A stretch of DNA of 64,000 nucleotides from Bradyrhizobium sp. NFR13. GTDB lineage: Bacteria; Pseudomonadota; Alphaproteobacteria; Rhizobiales; Xanthobacteraceae. Numbering within the stretch: position 1 is the first letter of the stretch; each line of letters begins with the position of its first letter. This document shows, in pieces, positions 9,551 to 19,598 of this stretch. The notes below the pieces were generated by a model that ran no database searches, was not told the DNA's origin, and saw nothing but the letters and a program-made list of their open reading frames with translations. Made by a program: the position numbers and the translations under genes. The DNA is taken from the NCBI RefSeq assembly GCF_900114605.1, contig NZ_FOTP01000003.1:124001-188000 (forward strand), read 5' to 3'.

Positions 9551-9557
9551 GATTGCC

Positions 9558-12500
9558 CTAGCTGTGCGATACGGACGGCGATGCGGTCGGCTCGCCTTGC
9601 TTTGCCTCTTCCGTCTTCGGTGCCTTGTCCGGTGAGAACAGCCGCTGCACCGACACGAAGAACACCGGCACCATCAGCAGCGCCAGGATCACCACCGCAA
9701 TCATGCCGCCGGTCACCGACGTACCAAGCGCCTGCTGGCTGGCACCGCCGGCGCCCGATGCAACGACCATCGGCAACACACCGCAGATAAAGGCCAGACC
9801 CGTCATCACGATCGGGCGGAAGCGCAGGAAGCAAGCCTCCATCGTGGCATCTACCAGCGACTTGCCCTGCGCGCGCAGGTCCTTGGCGAATTCGATAATC
9901 AGAATCGCATTCTTGGCGGCGAGACCGATGATCGTAATCAGACCTACCGTGAAGTACACGTCGTTCGGCAGGCCACGCAGGGTCGCTGCCAGTACAGCGC
10001 CGACGATGCCGAGCGGTACCGTCATCAGCACGGCCACCGGGATCGTCCAGCTCTCATAAAGCGCTGCGAGCACCAGGAACACCACCAGCGCCGACAGCGC
10101 GAGCAGGAACGGCGCCTGCGAGCCGGACAGCTTCTCCTGCAGCGACTGGCCGGTCCACTCAAAACCGAAACCACGCGGCAACAGGCCAGCCAGTCGCTCC
10201 ATCTCCTTGATGGCGTCGCCCGAGGTAAAGCCGGGCCGTGCCTCGCCGGATATTCGCACCGCCGGATAGAAATTGAAGCCGGCGATCTGCGTCGGCCCCT
10301 TCGCCCATTCCACGGTGGCAAAGGACGAGAACGGCACCAGCTGCCCGCGGCTGTTCTTGACATTGTAGTTCAGGATGTCGCTGGCGTTCATCCGGTTGGC
10401 GGCCTCGGACTGCACCACGACGCGCTGCATGCGACCGCGGTTCGGGAAATCGTTGATGTAGTTCGAGCCGAGATTGGTCGAGATCGTGCTGTTGATGTCC
10501 TCGAAAGTGACGCCGAAAGCGCCGGCCTTTTCGCGGTCGATCATCAGATTGACCAATGGCGCCGACGGCAGGCCTTCGACGAACACTTTCTGCAGCACCG
10601 GGCTGGCATTGGCGTCCGCGATCAGCTTGTCGGATGCGGCGTTGAGCGCGACGAAGCCCTTCTGACCACGGTCCTGCAGGCGGAAGCTGAAGCCCGAAGA
10701 GTTGCCGAGATTATCGATCGGTGGCGGCTGCAGCGCCGAAATCTTGGCGTCACGGATCGATGACAGGCTCTTGTTGATATCATCAACGAGTGCCGCCGCA
10801 GAGTCCTTTGGCGGACGCTCCGACCAGTCCTTCAAGGTGATGAAGGCCTGCGCGGTGTTCATTCCCTGACCGAGGAAGCTGAAGCCGGTGAGAAACACGA
10901 CGCTCTCGATGCCGGAGCGCTTCTTCAGATAGTCCTCAACCTTCTCGATGGCACCCTCGGTGCGGGCGAACGAGGAGTCTGACGGCGTCTGCACGTCGGT
11001 AGTGATGAAACCCTGGTCGTCGATCGGCAGGAAGCCGCCGGGCATCCGCATGAAGCCCCAGGTAAGACCGACCAACAACGCGACATAGACGATCAGCAAG
11101 CGTCCGGTGCGCTGGATCGACCAGCCCACCGTCCTCGAATAGCCGTCGCGGGTGGCGTCGAGCTTGCGGTTGAACCAGCCAAACACGCCTTTCTTGGCAT
11201 GGCCATGTCCTTCCTTGATAGGCTTCAGGAAGGTCGCGCACAGCGCAGGCGTCAGCGACAGCGCCAGCAGCGCGGAGAAGGCGATCGAGGCAACCATGGT
11301 GACGGAGAACTGGCGGTAGATGATGCCTACCGAGCCCGGGAAGAACGCCATCGGCACGAACACGCCGATCATCACCAGCGTAACACCGATGATGGCGCCG
11401 GAGATCTGGCCCATCGCCTTCTTGGTGGCCTCCTTCGGCGGAAGGCCCTCCTCGCTCATGATGCGCTCGACGTTCTCGACCACAACGATGGCGTCGTCGA
11501 CCAGGATGCCGACAGCCAGCACCATGCCGAACATAGTCAGCATGTTGATCGAATAGCCTGCCAGCAACAGCATCGTGCAGGTGCCGAGCAGCGCGATGGG
11601 TACGACGATGGTCGGGATCAGCGTGTAGCGGAAATTCTGCAGGAAGATGAACATCACGATGAAGACGAGGACGACCGCCTCGATCAGCGTCATCACCACC
11701 TTCATGATCGATGCTTCGACCACTGGCGTGACATTGTACGGAATGTCATAGGCGATGTTGGCCGGGAAGAAGTTCGACAGCTCCTTCATCTTGGCTTCGA
11801 TCGCGGACGCCGTCGCCAGCGCGTTGCCCTTTGGGGACATCAGCACCGACAGGCCGGCCGTCGGCTGGCCGTTCAGGCGCGTGGTGAACTGATAGCTGAG
11901 GCCACCTATCTCGATACGAGCGACGTCGCGCAACCGCACAGTCGAGCCGTCGGAATTGGCGCGCAGCACAATGGCGCCGAATTCTTCCGGCGTGGAGAGC
12001 TGGCCTTTGACGAGCACCAGCGACGACGTCTTGGTGGTCGCCGTCGACGGCTCGGCACCAACGCTGCCGGAGGCAACCTGGGCGTTCTGCGCCGTGATGG
12101 CCTTGTTGACGTCGTCGGAGGTCAGATTGTAGCCGACGAGTTTGGCGGGATCGACCCAGACTCGCAGCGAGCGCTCGGTGGAATACAGCGAGGCACGTCC
12201 AACGCCGGGGATACGACGAATTTCACCAAGGATGTTGCGGATCATGAAGTCGCCGAGTCCGACTTCATCGAGGCTGTTATCGGTGGAGCGCAGCGTAATG
12301 ATGTTGAGCACCGCGGCCGAGGCTTCCTCGACCAGGATGCCCTGTTGAATCACGGCACGCGGCAAACGCGCTTCCACGCGCTTCAAGCGGTTCTGCACTT
12401 CAACCGACGCCTGGCTGGTATCGGTGCCGGGCTGAAAATTGGCAATGATTTCGACAGCGCCAAGCGAGTCGCTCGTCGACTCGAAGTTCAGGATGCCCGC

Positions 12501-12716
12501 AGCGCCGTTGAGCTCCTCCTCAATCAGCCGCGTAACGCTGTTGTAGAGGTTCTCCGGTGACGCACCAGGATAGCTGGTCGAGATCGAAATCGATGGCGGC
12601 GCAATGATCGGATACTGCGCGATTGGAAGCTGCGGAATCGCGATAGCGCCGAAAAGACAAATGAAAAGCGCGACGACCCAGGCGAAAATCGGCCTGTCGA
12701 TGAAAAAACTAGCCAT
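9558..12716 (-). CDS. RND efflux permease, AcrB/MexB (HAE1) type
   Basis: Inner-membrane proton-driven drug/solvent pump, 1052 residues, the usual HAE1 length. Starts with the typical FFIDRPIFAWV segment; the TM4 proton-relay motif GILVDDAIVVVENVER is intact with both Asp residues; porter-domain and C-terminal repeats are complete. It lies ten bases after its adaptor gene on the same strand, forming a two-gene operon. No outer-membrane TolC-type gene is next to it, so the channel must be encoded elsewhere. Substrates cannot be read from sequence. Confidence 0.95.
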   Translation of the reverse strand: MASFFIDRPIFAWVVALFICLFGAIAIPQLPIAQYPIIAPPSISISTSYPGASPENLYNSVTRLIEEELNGAAGILNFESTSDSLGAVEIIANFQPGTDTSQASVEVQNRLKRVEARLPRAVIQQGILVEEASAAVLNIITLRSTDNSLDEVGLGDFMIRNILGEIRRIPGVGRASLYSTERSLRVWVDPAKLVGYNLTSDDVNKAITAQNAQVASGSVGAEPSTATTKTSSLVLVKGQLSTPEEFGAIVLRANSDGSTVRLRDVARIEIGGLSYQFTTRLNGQPTAGLSVLMSPKGNALATASAIEAKMKELSNFFPANIAYDIPYNVTPVVEASIMKVVMTLIEAVVLVFIVMFIFLQNFRYTLIPTIVVPIALLGTCTMLLLAGYSINMLTMFGMVLAVGILVDDAIVVVENVERIMSEEGLPPKEATKKAMGQISGAIIGVTLVMIGVFVPMAFFPGSVGIIYRQFSVTMVASIAFSALLALSLTPALCATFLKPIKEGHGHAKKGVFGWFNRKLDATRDGYSRTVGWSIQRTGRLLIVYVALLVGLTWGFMRMPGGFLPIDDQGFITTDVQTPSDSSFARTEGAIEKVEDYLKKRSGIESVVFLTGFSFLGQGMNTAQAFITLKDWSERPPKDSAAALVDDINKSLSSIRDAKISALQPPPIDNLGNSSGFSFRLQDRGQKGFVALNAASDKLIADANASPVLQKVFVEGLPSAPLVNLMIDREKAGAFGVTFEDINSTISTNLGSNYINDFPNRGRMQRVVVQSEAANRMNASDILNYNVKNSRGQLVPFSSFATVEWAKGPTQIAGFNFYPAVRISGEARPGFTSGDAIKEMERLAGLLPRGFGFEWTGQSLQEKLSGSQAPFLLALSALVVFLVLAALYESWTIPVAVLMTVPLGIVGAVLAATLRGLPNDVYFTVGLITIIGLAAKNAILIIEFAKDLRAQGKSLVDATMEACFLRFRPIVMTGLAFICGVLPMVVASGAGGASQQALGTSVTGGMIAVVILALLMVPVFFVSVQRLFSPDKAPKTEEAKQGEPTASPSVSHS

Positions 12717-12726
12717 GTCGATTTAC

Positions 12727-13941
12727 TCAGGGACGAGCTTGAGTGGTTTTCTGCCCCTCGGGCGGAAGGCCCGCAGTGGCATTCGTGTCAGTCCACGCCA
12801 CTGGCTTCACCTTGTCGCCGGCAGCGAATTTCTGGAAGCCCTCGACCACGACGCGCTCGCCGCCCTTCAGGCCTTCAGTCACGAACCACTGACCGTCCTG
12901 CACGGCACCAGTTCGTACCATCTGGACCGCAACATGACCGTCATCCTTGACGACGAAAACTTCGGCGCCACCACCGCCATTGCGCTGGACTGCCTGCTGC
13001 GGAACCGCGATGGCATCAGTGTCGATGCCCTGCTCGATCTGCACACGGACATACATGCCTGGCAACAGTTCACGCTTCGGGTTCGGGAATTCGCCGCGGA
13101 GCGTCACCTGACCTGTGAAAGTGTCCACCTTGGCTTCGGAAAACAGCAGCTTGCCCGGCAGCGAGTAGAGCGTGCCGTCATCCAGCATGAGCCGCACCTT
13201 GGCAGTACCGGGGGCGATCCGCTCGAGATCGCCGGTCTCGAAGGAGCGGCGCAGGTTGTTCAGTTCGGACACCGACTGCGTGAAATCAGCATAAATCGGA
13301 TCGAGCTGCTGAATGGTGGCCAGATTTGTGTTGTCGTTCTGTGCGAGCAGCGCACCTTCGGTCACCAGAGCGGCTCCGACAATGCCATCGATCGGCGCAC
13401 GGATGGTTGCATAGTCCAGATTGAGACGCGCACGGGCGACGTCGGCTTTCTTTGATGCAATCTCGGCTTCAGCCTGACGCTGTGCACCAACAGCCTTCTC
13501 GGCTTCCGCTTCGGAGACCGCTTTCTGCTGTGCAAGACCCGATATGCGCTTGGCCTGCATCGACGCGAGGTCATAAGCAGCTTCCGCCTTGTGCAGCGAC
13601 GCCTTTGCGGATTGCAATTCCACCTCGAACGGCTTCGGATCAATGCGATACAGCGTGTCGCCCGCCTTCACCTCGGTGCCCTGATGAAAAGCACGCTCGA
13701 TAATGATGCCCGACACACGCGAGCGCACGTCGGCGACGCGCGTTGGCGCAATACGCCCGGGCAGTTCTCGAACCAGCGCACGTCGCTGTTGTGTGACGGA
13801 AATGATGCTGACTTCAGGCTCGCTCACCTGCGTCGGAGCAGACGCCACAGCGTCCTTGGGTTCATTGCATCCTACGAGCACGGGTGCGAGCCCCGCCAGC
13901 AGAAGCACGAAGCCTGCAGAGCGTGCGTTCAACATCGTCAT
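12727..13941 (-). CDS. RND efflux periplasmic adaptor lipoprotein (AcrA/MexA type)
   Basis: Membrane fusion protein, 404 residues. A lipoprotein signal peptide ends in the lipobox LVGC (Cys near residue 25), so it is anchored in the inner membrane. Lipoyl halves flank a helical hairpin rich in Ala/Gln/Lys (about residues 100-175), followed by beta-barrel and membrane-proximal domains. It links the permease downstream to an outer-membrane channel. ATG 13941 is used; a second in-frame ATG is two codons on. No AcrR-like regulator is adjacent; the promoter should be in the 13.94-14.59 kb gap. Confidence 0.93.
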   Translation of the reverse strand: MTMLNARSAGFVLLLAGLAPVLVGCNEPKDAVASAPTQVSEPEVSIISVTQQRRALVRELPGRIAPTRVADVRSRVSGIIIERAFHQGTEVKAGDTLYRIDPKPFEVELQSAKASLHKAEAAYDLASMQAKRISGLAQQKAVSEAEAEKAVGAQRQAEAEIASKKADVARARLNLDYATIRAPIDGIVGAALVTEGALLAQNDNTNLATIQQLDPIYADFTQSVSELNNLRRSFETGDLERIAPGTAKVRLMLDDGTLYSLPGKLLFSEAKVDTFTGQVTLRGEFPNPKRELLPGMYVRVQIEQGIDTDAIAVPQQAVQRNGGGGAEVFVVKDDGHVAVQMVRTGAVQDGQWFVTEGLKGGERVVVEGFQKFAAGDKVKPVAWTDTNATAGLPPEGQKTTQARP

Positions 13942-14589
13942 TTAATTTGTTATCCCAAGTTGCACATTCGAACATGCATCAACGGATACGCGGGACTATG
14001 TAGCCTTCATGCGCGTAGCCGGATTTATCGAACTTCTTTGATAGCCTAGAATAAAAACCGCGGTGCTGCGGCGCAATGCATATCGAGGCGGCGCATTGCC
14101 ACACGGCCTATCGTATTGAAGTCATAGAGCCTTTCGAGGCTCACGTGAACGTGAATCGGATGGAACCGGCACATGTTTAGTAAACGGCGGCCATTCGATA
14201 GTGCCTCACGCCCCATTCGCTTCCATTAGCATAGCCAAACAAACCTGCGGTCGCGGAAAGAACCAGGGCCACTCCTTCTCTGCAGCGAAGATGTCTGCAC
14301 ATTGCCAGATGAGATGATGGCTGGGCATCACGTCGTCGGTGAAGAGTGCTACGCGATCCAGTCCTTCCGGTCGGCGCTGTCGAACAGACAGGCGCCGTGC
14401 AGTGCGTGCGTAAAGAAAACGGCCATTCGGCACCAACCATGATCGCACGCATGCAAGCCCGGTTTCAACTGGAAGTTCCCGGTGACATCGTTGATTCTCG
14501 GGTGATTCCGGCAGTATCCGATCTTTTTTTGTCGCGGGGCTGTGCCATATTGCGCGTCGAACCTTTTCTCGCATGCAGATGATCCGCAC
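13942..14589. other. 648-base gap upstream of divergent pump and MotA-like genes
   Basis: Holds the promoters for the - strand efflux operon and the + strand channel operon. The region around 14141-14155 contains TCACGTGA followed by ACGTGAA, a short dyad that could be a regulator site, but it lies 200 bases from either start. Between about 14200 and 14580 the - strand has overlapping frames of plausible composition, none with a convincing start or family; a decayed gene is possible. I call no gene here. Confidence 0.4.
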
Positions 14590-15600
14590 ATGGCGCCAGG
14601 CCCCTCGTCCCGCTCCGCGATGGAGATCGAACTGACCAAGCTGTCATCGCCCCGGATCTTCCTGGTCCGAATGCTGGTGTTTCTGGTGCTCTGCGGTCTA
14701 ATCATGACCGTGCTCTACAAGCAGATCGTTCTCGCCTTCTTCGCCAATCCCGGGCTCAACGCGCTGATCGGCGCGGTGTTGGCGATCGGCACCATCCTGT
14801 CGTTCCGGCAGGTGATCCGGCTCTATCCGGAAGTCTCGTGGGTCAACAGCTTTCGGATTTCCGATCCCGGCCTCGCGCTGGACCGACGCCCGACCCTGCT
14901 GGCGCCGATGGCTGCGATCCTCGGCGGCGAGCGCACCGGCCGCATGACCATCTCGCAGCAGACCATGCGGCATCTGCTCGATTCGATCGCGACACGCCTC
15001 GACGAGGCCCGCGACATCTCGCGCTATATGACCGGCTTGCTGGTGTTCCTCGGCCTGCTCGGCACCTTCTGGGGTCTGATCGAGACCGTAGGTTCCGTCG
15101 GCAAGGTGATCGACGGCCTCAAGGTCGGCGGTGATGCGGGTTCATTGTTCGATACGTTGAAGGAGGGCCTCGCCGCGCCGCTCGCCGGCATGGGGATCTC
15201 GTTTTCGTCATCGCTGTTCGGCCTCGCGGGCTCGCTGATCCTCGGCTTCCTCGATCTGCAATCCAGCCAGGCGCAGAACCGGTTCTATACGGACCTGGAA
15301 GACTGGCTCGCTTCTACCGTGAAGGAATATTCCGGCGAGACGGCACCTGTTGCAACCTCGGGAACCTCGCCAGAACTGCAGGATGCCATCGAGCGTCTGC
15401 GCCGCTCTATCGAGGACGGCAACAACAACCGTGGCACCACGACCGCCATGGCCAATCTCGCCGATGCAATCCAGAGTCTCGTCGCGCATATGCGCACCGA
15501 GCAGGAGATGATCCGCGAATGGGCCGACGGTCAGGGCGAACAGAGCCGCGAGATCAAGAAGCTGCTGGAACACATCGCTCGCCAACCTGAGAAGAACTGA
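14590..15600 (+). CDS. MotA/TolQ/ExbB-type proton channel family protein
   Basis: 336 residues. Four likely membrane spans: about residues 24-44, 50-70, 148-168 (YMTGLLVFLGLLGTFWGLI) and 195-222 (GMGISFSSSLFGLAGSL), with a cytoplasmic loop between the second and third. The last two carry the conserved channel-family pattern. It pairs with the next gene, a MotB/OmpA-like protein three bases on, so the two likely form a proton-driven complex that acts on the cell wall. No flagellar genes are nearby, which argues against a stator role. Start chosen at ATG 14590 (MAPGPSSRSA); ATG 14620 is possible and neither has a clear ribosome site. Confidence 0.8.
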   Translation: MAPGPSSRSAMEIELTKLSSPRIFLVRMLVFLVLCGLIMTVLYKQIVLAFFANPGLNALIGAVLAIGTILSFRQVIRLYPEVSWVNSFRISDPGLALDRRPTLLAPMAAILGGERTGRMTISQQTMRHLLDSIATRLDEARDISRYMTGLLVFLGLLGTFWGLIETVGSVGKVIDGLKVGGDAGSLFDTLKEGLAAPLAGMGISFSSSLFGLAGSLILGFLDLQSSQAQNRFYTDLEDWLASTVKEYSGETAPVATSGTSPELQDAIERLRRSIEDGNNNRGTTTAMANLADAIQSLVAHMRTEQEMIREWADGQGEQSREIKKLLEHIARQPEKN

Positions 15601-15603
15601 TCC

Positions 15604-16635
15604 ATGGCATTGGCACGCAATCGCCGCGGCTCTTCCGAATTCAACTACTGGCCGGGCTTCGTCGATGCGCTGTCGACGCTGGTGCTCGCGATCGTCTTCT
15701 TGCTGTCGATCTTCCTCGTCGTGCAATTCTATCTGTCGCAGGAAGTCACCGGCAAGGACAAGGCGCTGGAGCAGCTCACCGCCAAGCTGGCTCAACTCAA
15801 CGATCTGCTGTCGCTGGAGAAGCTCGGCAAGCTCAACCTCGACGAACAGCTGTCTCAGATGCGCGCCGGCCTCGCCGCCGCGGAATCCGAGCGCGACCGG
15901 GTCAAGGGACTTTATGACGGCCTCGCCGGTGCCGGCTCTGATGCGCAGGGCCGCAACAACGAACTGACCAAGGCCCTCGATTCCGAGAAACAGATCACGG
16001 CCCGCGCGCTGGCGCAGGTCGAGATACTGAACCAACAGATCTCCGCGCTACGCCGTCAGCTTGCGGCCCTCGAGGAGGCTCTGGAGGCCTCCGAGAAGCG
16101 CGACAAGGAATCGCAAGGGCGCATTGCCGACCTTGGTACACGCCTCAATGTCGCATTGGCGCAGCGCGTTCAGGAACTGTCGCGCTATCGTTCGGAATTC
16201 TTCGGGCGCCTGCGTGCCATCCTCGGCAACCGCCCCGATATCCGGATCGTTGGCGACCGCTTCGTATTCCAGTCAGAAGTCTTCTTCGACGCCGGCCAGG
16301 CGCTGCTGTTGCCGGAAGGCCGCGCCGAACTCGACAAGGTCGCCAGTGCGCTGATCGAACTCGACAAGCAGATTCCCGCCGAGATCGCTTGGGTGATGCG
16401 TGTCGACGGCCATACCGACTCGCGACCCATCCTCAACAGCCCGCTGTTCAAGTCGAACTGGGAACTGTCGTCGGCACGTGCGATTTCGGTGGTGCAATAT
16501 CTGATCTCGCTCGGCGTCCCCGCGCAGCGCCTTGTCGCAGCAGGCTTCGCCGAAAATCAGCCGCTGGATACGGCGCAGACCGAGGAAGCCTACAAGCGCA
16601 ACCGGCGCATCGAACTCAAGCTTACCGAGCGCTGA
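15604..16635 (+). CDS. MotB-like inner membrane protein with coiled coil and OmpA domain
   Basis: 343 residues. One N-terminal membrane span (about 19-45) begins with Asp21 in GFVDALSTLV, the position of the proton-carrying Asp in MotB/ExbD. A long coiled coil (about 50-190, with KALEQLTAKLAQL and RRQLAALEEALEASE) leads to a C-terminal OmpA peptidoglycan-binding domain (about 215-340) with VDGHTDSRP and RNRRIELKLTE. It should plug and anchor the channel formed with the preceding gene. The four-base spacing implies one operon. Confidence 0.85.
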   Translation: MALARNRRGSSEFNYWPGFVDALSTLVLAIVFLLSIFLVVQFYLSQEVTGKDKALEQLTAKLAQLNDLLSLEKLGKLNLDEQLSQMRAGLAAAESERDRVKGLYDGLAGAGSDAQGRNNELTKALDSEKQITARALAQVEILNQQISALRRQLAALEEALEASEKRDKESQGRIADLGTRLNVALAQRVQELSRYRSEFFGRLRAILGNRPDIRIVGDRFVFQSEVFFDAGQALLLPEGRAELDKVASALIELDKQIPAEIAWVMRVDGHTDSRPILNSPLFKSNWELSSARAISVVQYLISLGVPAQRLVAAGFAENQPLDTAQTEEAYKRNRRIELKLTER

Positions 16636-16639
16636 GGGC

Positions 16640-17086
16640 ATGCCTGAGGCATTCCAGCTCCGTCCTTATCGCGAGAACGATGAAGACGCCTCGATCGCAC
16701 TCTGGCTGGAGACCTGGCGGCAGGCCTACCCCTCGATCAATTTCGACGCCCGTGTCGACTGGTGGCGCAATCGATGGCGCAACGAGCTGGTACCAGTGGC
16801 GCAGATCGTGGTCGCCGAGCAAAACGGTGCGATGGTCGGTTTCGTCACCATCGACCGCACCGGCTATCTCGACCAACTGGTGGTGAGCCCGGCCAAATGG
16901 GGATCGGATGTTGCAAGCCTGCTGGTCGATGACGCCAAGCGGCTGTCTCCCGGCGGCGTGACGCTCAAGGTCAATGCCGACAATGCCCGCGCTATCAAAT
17001 TCTATATGCGCAACGGCTTCGTCAAAACAGGCGATGAAGTGAACACGTCAGGCCGCGCCGTCGACCTGATGGAATGGAAGCCGTGA
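16640..17086 (+). CDS. GNAT family N-acetyltransferase
   Basis: 148 residues. The N-terminus (FQLRPYRENDE) and the core FVTIDRTGYLDQLVV strand followed by the acetyl-CoA-binding helix region and the end motif NARAIKFYMRNGF are those of GNAT acetyltransferases. The loop that normally reads R/Q-x-x-G-x-G/A is replaced by SPAKWGSDVA, so it is a divergent member. ATG 16640 is four bases after the OmpA-like gene; translation is likely coupled. The substrate is unknown. The 3' end faces the converging ABC exporter 19 bases away. Confidence 0.8.
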   Translation: MPEAFQLRPYRENDEDASIALWLETWRQAYPSINFDARVDWWRNRWRNELVPVAQIVVAEQNGAMVGFVTIDRTGYLDQLVVSPAKWGSDVASLLVDDAKRLSPGGVTLKVNADNARAIKFYMRNGFVKTGDEVNTSGRAVDLMEWKP

Positions 17087-17105
17087 ACGTCGCGGCCGCG
17101 CCATA

Positions 17106-18968
17106 TCACACCCCGAACTGCAACCTTGCCAGCCTTGCATAGAGCCCGTTCGCGGCCACCAGGGACGCGTGGGTGCCCTGCTCGACGATGCGGCCATGCT
17201 CCATGACGAGGATGCGATCGCAGGACAGGACGGTGGCAAGGCGATGGGCGATGACCAGCGTGGTACGGTGCTTCATCAGCTCTTCCAGCGCAGTCTGCAC
17301 CAGCGTTTCGGATTCGGCATCCAGCGCAGATGTCGCCTCATCGAGCAGCAGCAAAGGCGCGTCGCGCAGGATAGCGCGGGCAATCGCAATGCGCTGACGC
17401 TGGCCGCCCGAGAGCGTGACGCCCCGCTCGCCGAGTTGCGCTTCGAATCCGCCCGGCAGGCGGCGGATGAATTCGGTCGCATGCGCCAGTGACGCCGCGT
17501 GCTCGACTTCAGCGTCCGTTGCATCGGGACGACCGAAGCGGATGTTCTCGCGGGCCGTTGCTGCGAACACGACGGAGTCTTGCGGCACCAATGCGATGCG
17601 TTTACGCAGCTCGCGCGGGTCGGCGTCGCGGATCGGTACGCCATCGACCGAGATGGCGCCGCCCTTGGGATCGTAAAAGCGCAACAGCAGATGAAACAGT
17701 GTGCTCTTGCCGGCGCCGGACGGCCCGACGATAGCGACTTTCTCGCCAGCCTTGACGGATATCGACACGCCGGCTGCCGACAGGATGTCCGGCCGGGTCG
17801 GATAGGCAAAGGAGACATTGTCAAACACGACGTCACCGCGCGGGGGCAGCGGCAGGGCGCGCGGCGCTGCCGGGGTAACCACGGCGGATTTGACGTTCAG
17901 GATTTCGAACAGGCGTTCGGCCGCGCCCGATGCTGCCGAAATCTCGCCCCAGACTTCGCTGAGCTGGCCGAGGCTGGACGCGGCAAAGGCCGCATAAAGC
18001 ACGAACTGGCCGAGCCGGCCCGGTGTCAGTGCGCCCGTCAACACGTCATGCGAGCCGACCCAGAGAATCCCCACGACGCTGGAGAACACGATGAAGATGA
18101 TAACCGCAGTCAGCACGGCGCGCGCGCGCGTGGAGCCGCGCGCGGCGTCATAGGCTTGCTCGACCTCCTTGCCGAAGCGCGCGTTCGCCAACTGCTCGTT
18201 GGTATAGGCCTGCACGGTACGGATCGAGCCGACCAGTTCGCCGGCATAGGCGGAGGCTTCCGCCAGCGTATCCTGCGCATTACGCGACAGACGGCGCACC
18301 CAGCGCCCGAAAGCCACCAGCGGAATCACGATCAGCGGGATCGCCGCGAGCACGAAACCGGAGAGCTTGGGGCTGGAGACCACCATCATGGCGGCGGCGC
18401 CAAGAAACAGCACGAGGTTGCGCAACGCGATGGATACGGACGCGCCGACCGCCGACTTTATCTGTGTCGTATCAGCCGTGAGCCGCGACACCAGTTCGCC
18501 GGAGCGTGACGTATCGAAGAACGACGGCGACAGCGCGGTGAGGTGCTTGAACACGTCGCGGCGCAGATCGGCGACGATGCGCTCGCCGATGGTCATGACG
18601 AGGTAGTAACGGGCGGCGCTGGCCAGCGCGAGCACGACCACCACAGCGATCATCACGCTGAAATAGTTGTTGATCATCGCGATGCCTTCGGGGCTGAAGC
18701 CGAAGTCGATCATCCGCCGTGCCGCCACCGGAACGACAAGCGTGGTCACAGCCGCAATGGTCAATGACACCAGCGCCAGCAGGGCCCGGCCGCGATACCT
18801 CGCCACATAGGGCGCCAGCGCCAGTAGCGGCCGCAATTTGGCTCGACTGGGTTGTACCGGGAGCTCTGCAATGGCGTCCGCCAGCGACGGCTCCGGAAGC
18901 ACGGGATCGGGCTCCGGAAGCGGCGGCTTGGCCGCGCGGGGGATCTCAAGCCGTTCGACTGCACTCAT
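17106..18968 (-). CDS. ABC exporter, fused membrane and ATPase domains (MsbA-related)
   Basis: 620-residue half-transporter that works as a homodimer in the inner membrane. A Pro/Glu-rich leader (1-45) precedes six membrane spans (about 65-350); the ATPase domain follows with Walker [10 protein letters not shown] (about 414-422), signature LSGGQRQR (about 520), Walker B LLLLDEAT and the His switch in VIAHRL. The family exports lipids or drugs; it is close to the MsbA-related group. It stands alone, divergent from rpmE, so no pathway link can be drawn. Confidence 0.92.
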   Translation of the reverse strand: MSAVERLEIPRAAKPPLPEPDPVLPEPSLADAIAELPVQPSRAKLRPLLALAPYVARYRGRALLALVSLTIAAVTTLVVPVAARRMIDFGFSPEGIAMINNYFSVMIAVVVVLALASAARYYLVMTIGERIVADLRRDVFKHLTALSPSFFDTSRSGELVSRLTADTTQIKSAVGASVSIALRNLVLFLGAAAMMVVSSPKLSGFVLAAIPLIVIPLVAFGRWVRRLSRNAQDTLAEASAYAGELVGSIRTVQAYTNEQLANARFGKEVEQAYDAARGSTRARAVLTAVIIFIVFSSVVGILWVGSHDVLTGALTPGRLGQFVLYAAFAASSLGQLSEVWGEISAASGAAERLFEILNVKSAVVTPAAPRALPLPPRGDVVFDNVSFAYPTRPDILSAAGVSISVKAGEKVAIVGPSGAGKSTLFHLLLRFYDPKGGAISVDGVPIRDADPRELRKRIALVPQDSVVFAATARENIRFGRPDATDAEVEHAASLAHATEFIRRLPGGFEAQLGERGVTLSGGQRQRIAIARAILRDAPLLLLDEATSALDAESETLVQTALEELMKHRTTLVIAHRLATVLSCDRILVMEHGRIVEQGTHASLVAANGLYARLARLQFGV

Positions 18969-19192
18969 GATTTATAACCGTTCTTGGCGTTGCCCTGAGA
19001 TAGGCCGACGCGAGCCGCGAGGCAAATGACCTAGGTCAATTCCCAACGGGGCAAATTGCCCGGGGGCAATGACCGGAAGGCCACGATCCGTCACGGCAGT
19101 CCTTGTCTCCCGCACGTTCCTGCGATATAGAGCGGCCAAATCCGCCATCGAAATCACAGAGATTCAGGCGCCAGCGCGCCGAAGGAACCGTC

Positions 19193-19423
19193 ATGAAAGC
19201 CGAAATTCACCCGGATTATCATAACATTACGGTCGTTATGACCGATGGCACGGAGTATCAGACCCGTTCCACCTGGGGCGAGGAAGGCGACAAGCTGAAC
19301 CTCGACATCGATCCGAAGTCGCACCCGGCCTGGACCGGCGGTACCACCCAGTTGCTCGACCGCGGCGGCCGCGTCTCGCGCTTCCAGAAGAAGTTCTCGG
19401 GCTTCCTCAAGAAGGAAGACTGA
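19193..19423 (+). CDS. rpmE: 50S ribosomal protein L31, zinc-free form
   Basis: 76 residues starting [10 protein letters not shown] and ending [15 protein letters not shown]. The [12 protein letters not shown] and HPAWTGG segments identify L31. The two Cys pairs that hold zinc in E. coli L31 are absent (the protein has no Cys at all), so it is the C-minus form. Start ATG 19193 follows GAAGGA; an open frame begins 90 bases upstream but has no family similarity. Ends with a strong terminator. Confidence 0.96.
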   Translation: MKAEIHPDYHNITVVMTDGTEYQTRSTWGEEGDKLNLDIDPKSHPAWTGGTTQLLDRGGRVSRFQKKFSGFLKKED

Positions 19424-19464
19424 TCATTTCAGGGTGGCCCATTCGGGCTGCCTGACTGCCTTTC

Positions 19465-19498
19465 AAAACGCCTCTGCAGCTTGCAGGGGCGTTTTTTT
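19465..19498 (+). terminator. Intrinsic terminator of rpmE
   Basis: Stem AAAACGCCTCTGCA / TGCAGGGGCGTTTT with one T-G wobble and a GCT loop (19465-19495), followed by a T-run. It lies 42 bases after the rpmE stop. Confidence 0.88.
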
Positions 19499-19598
19499 GT
19501 TGCTGGACGACCATTGCCACTACGGTACCATAAAACCGCCTCTGTTGCCCTCCCAATAAGGTGCGCCATATCACCTTGCGCGGGGGCGCAACGAGACC

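Noticed and set aside
11199-12560. 453-codon open frame on the + strand over the RND permease
   Set aside because: Antisense to a clear permease with Arg/His/Asp-rich product and no family likeness.
14206-14589. Possible 127-residue - strand gene
   Set aside because: No ribosome site or family; kept only as a possible decayed gene.
14590-16635. Zorya-type anti-phage system (ZorA/ZorB)
   Set aside because: The channel and OmpA-like proteins resemble ZorAB in type, but the long ZorA tail and the zorC, zorD or zorE genes are missing; neighbours are an acetyltransferase and an ABC exporter.
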